This document shows, piece after piece, positions 6,341 through 9,708 of a stretch of 9,708 nucleotides of DNA; the stretch's first letter is position 1; each line of letters begins with the position of its first letter. The notes below the pieces were generated by a model. That model saw only the letters and a list, made by a program, of their open reading frames with translations, did not search any database and was not told where the DNA came from. The stretch is from JBBRLA01 sp038231615 (lineage in GTDB: Bacteria; Myxococcota_A; Polyangia; Palsa-1104; JAEUJZ01): contig JBBRLA010000305.1 in NCBI GenBank assembly GCA_038231615.1, positions 1-9,708 of the forward strand. The letters are read 5' to 3'. A program made the position numbers and the translations under genes.

Positions 6341-9187
6341 ATGCATCGGTTTGATCCACGCTCCTGGCAACGCTTCTGGTTGGCGACCAGGGTGCACCTT
6401 GTGTGGGCCTGTCTTGTGGCCGCATGCCTTTTGCCTGGCAGGGCCCTGGCGATCGGCGAGGTCACCGGCCGCATCGGGGGCTACGTATCCGTCGAGGCGA
6501 CCGGGGACGGCCTGGCCGGGGTGACCCTGGCGATCTCCAGCAAGGAGCTGATCGGCGGGACCCAGACCGTCACCACCAACGACGACGGCAGCTACATCTT
6601 TCAGAACCTGCCGCCGGGCACCTACGAGCTGCGTGCCAACATCGAGGGCTTCGCCCCCGTCCTGCAGCGCAATATTTCAGTCAACACCGGGCAGCAGTCC
6701 GCGGTCGATATCAAGCTTCAGATCCAGGCCACGCCGCAGGTCAACGAGACCTACCGGGTCATCGAGAAGAAGAACCCGGTGCTCAACCAGGAGAGCGCCG
6801 CCGCGGTCACCACCCTCAACAACCAGCAGCTCACCAATTCCCCCAGCTTCCGCCAGGCACAGGGCGTGGCCCAGTTGACCCCGGGCGTCAGCCAGGGCAC
6901 CGACAAGGTGTCCGTCCGCGGGGGCCTGGGCCGCAGCAACCGCTTCCTCATTGACGGACTGGACACCACCGATATCGTCACCGGCGGCATCACCTCGCCG
7001 ATCAACTTCGACGCCATCGAGCAGTTCGAGGTGGTGGTCGGTGCCATGGACGCCGAGTACAACTCCCTGGGTCTGGTGCAGAACATGGTCAGCCGCTCTG
7101 GCGGCAACAAGTTCCAGGTCGACGCCAGCGTCATCCTTCAGCCAAGCTGGGTCGCCGCACCCACCCGCTACGCCGCCAATTCTCCGCTGCAGGACAGCAA
7201 TTTGCTCTACGACACCCGCCCGCAGCCCCAGCGGCTCTTCTACTCCGGGAACCTCAACTTCGGCGGGCCGATCATCAAGAACAAGCTCTGGTTCTACACG
7301 TCCTTCCAGTTAAACTACAGCCGCGTCTCTACTGCATTTCCGGCGGTCCCCTGGTACGGCATCAATGACCCCTACGATCGCCCGACCGACACCTATACCT
7401 ATCTCGGCCGCCTCAAGCTGACCTGGCAGGCGACCTCGTCGACACGCATCGCACTCTCGTTTAACCTCGACCGCAATTTCATCCGCAACCTCAACGCCAT
7501 CACCACCCTGCTCCCCGAGGCCGATCGCCGCATCGACCGCGGCGGCGAGTGGCTGGTCCTTTTGTGGGACACCCTGATCACGCCGAAGCTGCTTTTCCAG
7601 ATGCAGGCCGGCGCAACCTTCAAGGGGTCCAGCGAGGACACCATCCGTCTGCTCGGCAACGATCCCGATCATGTGGACGCGCCCCACACCATCAGCAGCC
7701 GGGGAAACCTGTTCAACGGGTACACCTACCTGAACAGCCCGGACGGCTGGAACGTCGAGAGCAAGTGGAACGTCCAGCTTTCGCCTTCTCTGCTTTACAC
7801 CGCGCAGGGGCTGGGCGGGAGCCACAACATCAAGGGCGGCGTCCAGTTCGCCTATATGCGCTATGAGCACAACGTCGGCCGCGCCGGCGGGGCGACCTAC
7901 GCCGACAGCATCCCCGGCTTGCCGTGCGACCCGAACAATCCGCTCACGTATTCGAGTTGCTCCCAGGTCACCACCTACCCCGAGAGCACCCCGATAGGCG
8001 GCAAGACCGGCGCTGGCTACACCACCACAGCGACCGCGTATAACGTCGGCGTGTACATTCAGGACCGCTACACCGTGAAACGCTGGCTGACCATCGTCCC
8101 CGGTTTCCGGGTGGACACCGGCATCCTCATCGACTACCAGGGCAACACCCTGGCGACCCTGGTGGGCTTCGGCCCGCGCCTCTCGGTCATTTATGACCTG
8201 ACCCACGATCGCAGCACCCTGCTCAAGGCCCACTACGGCCGCAGCAACGACGTGGGCAACGCATTCATCGCCGATCGCGGCAATCCCTCCCAGATGTCCA
8301 GCCTCCAGAACTGGAACCCGAACACCAACAAGTTCGATCTGGTCAGCAAAAGCGGCGGGCCCAGTGGCCAGACCTTCGGTACCAACCTGTCTCCGCCCAA
8401 GGTCGATGAGGTCGGGGTGGGTATCCACCGGGGCGTCTTCGACGAGACCGCCGTGGGCATCGACTACACCCATCGCAAGTACGGCAACCAGTGGGTCAAC
8501 GAGGAGACGAACCAGATCTGGGACACCGCCGGGCAGCGGGTCGTGGGCTACGCCAACGGCACGGCCCAGCGGATCTTCAAGGCCAATACCCCGGACGACG
8601 CGCAGCGGACCTACGACGGCCTGGATCTGTGGGTCAGCGGCACCCCCGGCGGCTGGAACATCACCGCCTCCTACACCCTGGCCTATTCTACCGGGACCGT
8701 CACCGACTTCTTCGACACCTACAAGACCAACCCGCGCCTGAATCCCCTCTTCAACGGGTCGCTGCCGGACAACTACCGTCATTACCTCAAGGGCTTCGTC
8801 AGCTACACGTTCCCATTCGGCTTCACCGCCGGCAGCCGTCTTCAATATCTGTCCGGTGCGCCACAGTGGAAGGTGTTCCAGAGCCCCCAGGACAACAGCT
8901 TTTCCTTCTACCGATCGCCGCGGGGCATCGACACCGGCACCAACACCAACGACCCCAGCACCTACGCGGAGTTCAAGCTCCCCGATCAGTTCAACCTGGA
9001 CATCCAGTTGCTCTACAATCTGGAGAAGCTGACCGGGCAGAGGATCGACGTTACCGCGATGCTCTTCAACGTCCTGAACCTGGCCACCGCGACCCGCATT
9101 GACAACCGCGATGGGGCCACCTTCGGTGCCATCCAGGGCCGCAACGGCAACTTCTTCGCCGAATTTGTCCTCCGCTACCGCTACTGA
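6341..9187 (+). CDS. TonB-dependent outer-membrane receptor with carboxypeptidase-regulatory-like domain
   Basis: The ATG at 6341 has a good ribosome binding site and yields 948 residues. Signal peptide: a basic n-region, a hydrophobic core VWACLVAACLL, and likely cleavage after ALA near residue 37. Residues 40-125 form a carboxypeptidase-regulatory-like (CarboxypepD_reg) beta-sandwich, with TTNDDGSYIFQNLPPGTYEL as its hallmark. The plug follows at about 150-255, with SVRGG, NRFLIDGLD, FDAIEQFEVVVGAMDAEYN and SRSGGN typical of this receptor class. The rest is a 22-strand-type barrel ending in FVLRYRY, with the C-terminal aromatic residue needed for outer-membrane insertion. C529 and C540 are the only barrel-region cysteines and probably cross-link a surface loop. 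Receptors of this type import substrates using TonB-ExbB-ExbD energy; those genes are not in the window. Position behind the nucleotidase and lipoprotein suggests a phosphate- or nucleoside-related ligand, but the sequence does not show it. Confidence 0.93.
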   Translation: MHRFDPRSWQRFWLATRVHLVWACLVAACLLPGRALAIGEVTGRIGGYVSVEATGDGLAGVTLAISSKELIGGTQTVTTNDDGSYIFQNLPPGTYELRANIEGFAPVLQRNISVNTGQQSAVDIKLQIQATPQVNETYRVIEKKNPVLNQESAAAVTTLNNQQLTNSPSFRQAQGVAQLTPGVSQGTDKVSVRGGLGRSNRFLIDGLDTTDIVTGGITSPINFDAIEQFEVVVGAMDAEYNSLGLVQNMVSRSGGNKFQVDASVILQPSWVAAPTRYAANSPLQDSNLLYDTRPQPQRLFYSGNLNFGGPIIKNKLWFYTSFQLNYSRVSTAFPAVPWYGINDPYDRPTDTYTYLGRLKLTWQATSSTRIALSFNLDRNFIRNLNAITTLLPEADRRIDRGGEWLVLLWDTLITPKLLFQMQAGATFKGSSEDTIRLLGNDPDHVDAPHTISSRGNLFNGYTYLNSPDGWNVESKWNVQLSPSLLYTAQGLGGSHNIKGGVQFAYMRYEHNVGRAGGATYADSIPGLPCDPNNPLTYSSCSQVTTYPESTPIGGKTGAGYTTTATAYNVGVYIQDRYTVKRWLTIVPGFRVDTGILIDYQGNTLATLVGFGPRLSVIYDLTHDRSTLLKAHYGRSNDVGNAFIADRGNPSQMSSLQNWNPNTNKFDLVSKSGGPSGQTFGTNLSPPKVDEVGVGIHRGVFDETAVGIDYTHRKYGNQWVNEETNQIWDTAGQRVVGYANGTAQRIFKANTPDDAQRTYDGLDLWVSGTPGGWNITASYTLAYSTGTVTDFFDTYKTNPRLNPLFNGSLPDNYRHYLKGFVSYTFPFGFTAGSRLQYLSGAPQWKVFQSPQDNSFSFYRSPRGIDTGTNTNDPSTYAEFKLPDQFNLDIQLLYNLEKLTGQRIDVTAMLFNVLNLATATRIDNRDGATFGAIQGRNGNFFAEFVLRYRY

Positions 9188-9214
9188 GCCGCTCCTGGTC
9201 GACCGGGAGCGGTT
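9187..9214 (+). terminator. Hairpin at the receptor stop codon
   Basis: CCGCTCCTGG (9189-9198) pairs with CCGGGAGCGG (9203-9212) around a TCGA loop, with one G-U pair. An A-U and a second G-U can extend it outward to 9187 and 9214. It begins at the last base of the receptor's TGA. Only two T residues follow, so it is not a full rho-independent terminator. A partial terminator, attenuator or RNA-stability element separating receptor from cupin expression is plausible. Confidence 0.5.
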
Positions 9215-9247
9215 GACTCACCGGCGCGGAAAGGGGACAATAAAACA

Positions 9248-9604
9248 ATGCGCACCGTGAACAAGCCCTGGGGCAACGAGCTGATCTGGGCCGAGACCGA
9301 CCGCTATATCGGCAAGATCCTTCACATCAAGAAGGGCGAGGGACTCTCGTTGCAGTACCACGTCAAGAAGGACGAGACTGTCATGGTCCTCTCTGGGCGC
9401 CTTCGCTTCGAGCACTTTGAAGCCGGGGAGCCGCCCCGCGTCAGCGAACTTGGTCCCCGGGAGCCCTTCCACGTCCATCCCGGTCTCCGCCACCGAATGA
9501 TCGCCCTGGAGGACACCGACGTGGTCGAGGTCTCCACCACCGAGCTGGATGACGTGGTCCGCCTGGAAGACCGCTACGGCAGGATGGGCACCTCCGCGCC
9601 CTGA
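9248..9604 (+). CDS. Small single-domain cupin (mannose-6-phosphate isomerase type II-like)
   Basis: ATG 9248 follows AAAGGGGA about 10 nt upstream. The 118 residues form one cupin barrel resembling the C-terminal domain of type II phosphomannose isomerase/ManC. Visible matches are KPWGNELIWAETDRYIGK at the start, SLQYHVKKDETVMVLSG as cupin motif 1, and HPGLRHRM as motif 2, followed by EDTDVVEVSTTELDDVVRLEDRYGR. Likely metal ligands are H38, E43 and H82; the second His of the usual HxH is replaced by K40. There is no signal peptide, so it is cytoplasmic. Stand-alone proteins of this type may isomerise or bind sugar phosphates, but many are uncharacterised. It follows the receptor by 60 bp with a hairpin between, so it may belong to the same operon at lower expression, or be an unrelated housekeeping gene. 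The cupin assignment is firm; enzymatic activity is not. Confidence 0.88.
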   Translation: MRTVNKPWGNELIWAETDRYIGKILHIKKGEGLSLQYHVKKDETVMVLSGRLRFEHFEAGEPPRVSELGPREPFHVHPGLRHRMIALEDTDVVEVSTTELDDVVRLEDRYGRMGTSAP

Positions 9605-9611
9605 CCTCGTC

Positions 9612-9632
9612 GCGCCCTCTATACAGGGTCGC
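9612..9632 (+). terminator. Weak hairpin after the cupin gene
   Basis: GCG-CCCT (9612-9618) pairs with AGGG-T-CGC (9625-9632) with one bulged T and a 6-nt loop. No T-run follows, so termination would be inefficient. The right arm overlaps the AGGG that would serve the possible TTG start at 9634. Confidence 0.2.
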
Positions 9633-9633
9633 C

Positions 9634-9708
9634 TTGACGAAGCGAGGAGGTACGCCAAAAGATGCCCGGTCCAGGTGCTTCTGTTTAGGTCTGCTCTGGG
9701 TGCCTACC
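9634..9708 (+). CDS. Possible start of an exported protein, cut by window end
   Basis: A TTG at 9634 with AGGG six bases upstream opens a frame that stays open to the window end. It reads MTKRGGTPKDARSR and then a Cys-containing hydrophobic run (CFCLGLLWVPT). A basic n-region followed by a hydrophobic stretch is what a signal peptide looks like. Only 25 codons are visible. The better ribosome site, AGGAGG at 9645-9650, instead precedes ATG 9662, whose frame stops after eight codons, so this call is tentative. Confidence 0.22.
   Translation, partial: MTKRGGTPKDARSRCFCLGLLWVPT

Noticed and set aside
7310..8845. 511-codon open frame on the minus strand, opposite the receptor barrel
   Set aside because: Low-complexity Val/Gly/Ala/Asp-rich translation with no recognisable motif. 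The plus strand is a clear beta-barrel, so this is a compositional shadow.
9662..9688. Eight-codon ORF from ATG 9662 after AGGAGG
   Set aside because: It stops at TAG after eight codons and nothing supports a functional peptide. A frameshift cannot be judged so close to the window end.

Overview
The window is GC-rich, densely coding DNA from a Gram-negative bacterium. The outer-membrane evidence is an exported 5'-nucleotidase, a lipoprotein, and a TonB-dependent receptor with an N-terminal carboxypeptidase-regulatory-like domain and an aromatic last residue. Receptors of that architecture, next to Cys-rich lipoproteins, are common in Myxococcota and other former Deltaproteobacteria and in Acidobacteriota. 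Myxococcota-like is my best guess, but the sequence alone cannot settle it. I see no rRNA, tRNA, CRISPR array, insertion sequence, integrase or phage gene.

Layout. (1) 1-2069, plus strand: the 3' part of an FAD-linked oxidase (GlcD/GlcE-like) followed 26 bp later by an iron-sulfur protein with two 4Fe-4S motifs and two CCG (HdrD/GlcF-like) domains. Together they look like a 2-hydroxyacid (glycolate/lactate-type) dehydrogenase module passing electrons from flavin to Fe-S clusters. (2) 2126-2833, minus strand, convergent with the first pair: an unrecognised protein with two membrane segments and a large loop between them. (3) 2834-3110: a divergent intergenic region with a possible minus-strand promoter, a five-codon leader ORF with a hairpin, and a dyad plus tandem octamer on the nucleotidase side. 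(4) 3111-9604, plus strand: a probable operon of exported 5'-nucleotidase, Cys-rich lipoprotein, TonB-dependent receptor and a small cupin. A hairpin lies directly after the receptor. (5) 9605-9708: a short tail that may hold the start of another exported protein, cut by the window end.

How the genes may work together. The nucleotidase would hydrolyse nucleotides or other phosphomonoesters outside the cytoplasm. The lipoprotein and receptor form a likely outer-membrane uptake pair. Their same-strand, tight packing suggests a phosphate, nucleoside or nucleotide scavenging unit. That is inference from order and spacing: nothing in the receptor sequence reveals its substrate. The most unusual items are the 14-cysteine lipoprotein, the 21-bp direct repeats just before it, and the degenerate flavin-contact and CCG motifs in the oxidase pair. 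I found no strong evidence for a wholly new type of system.
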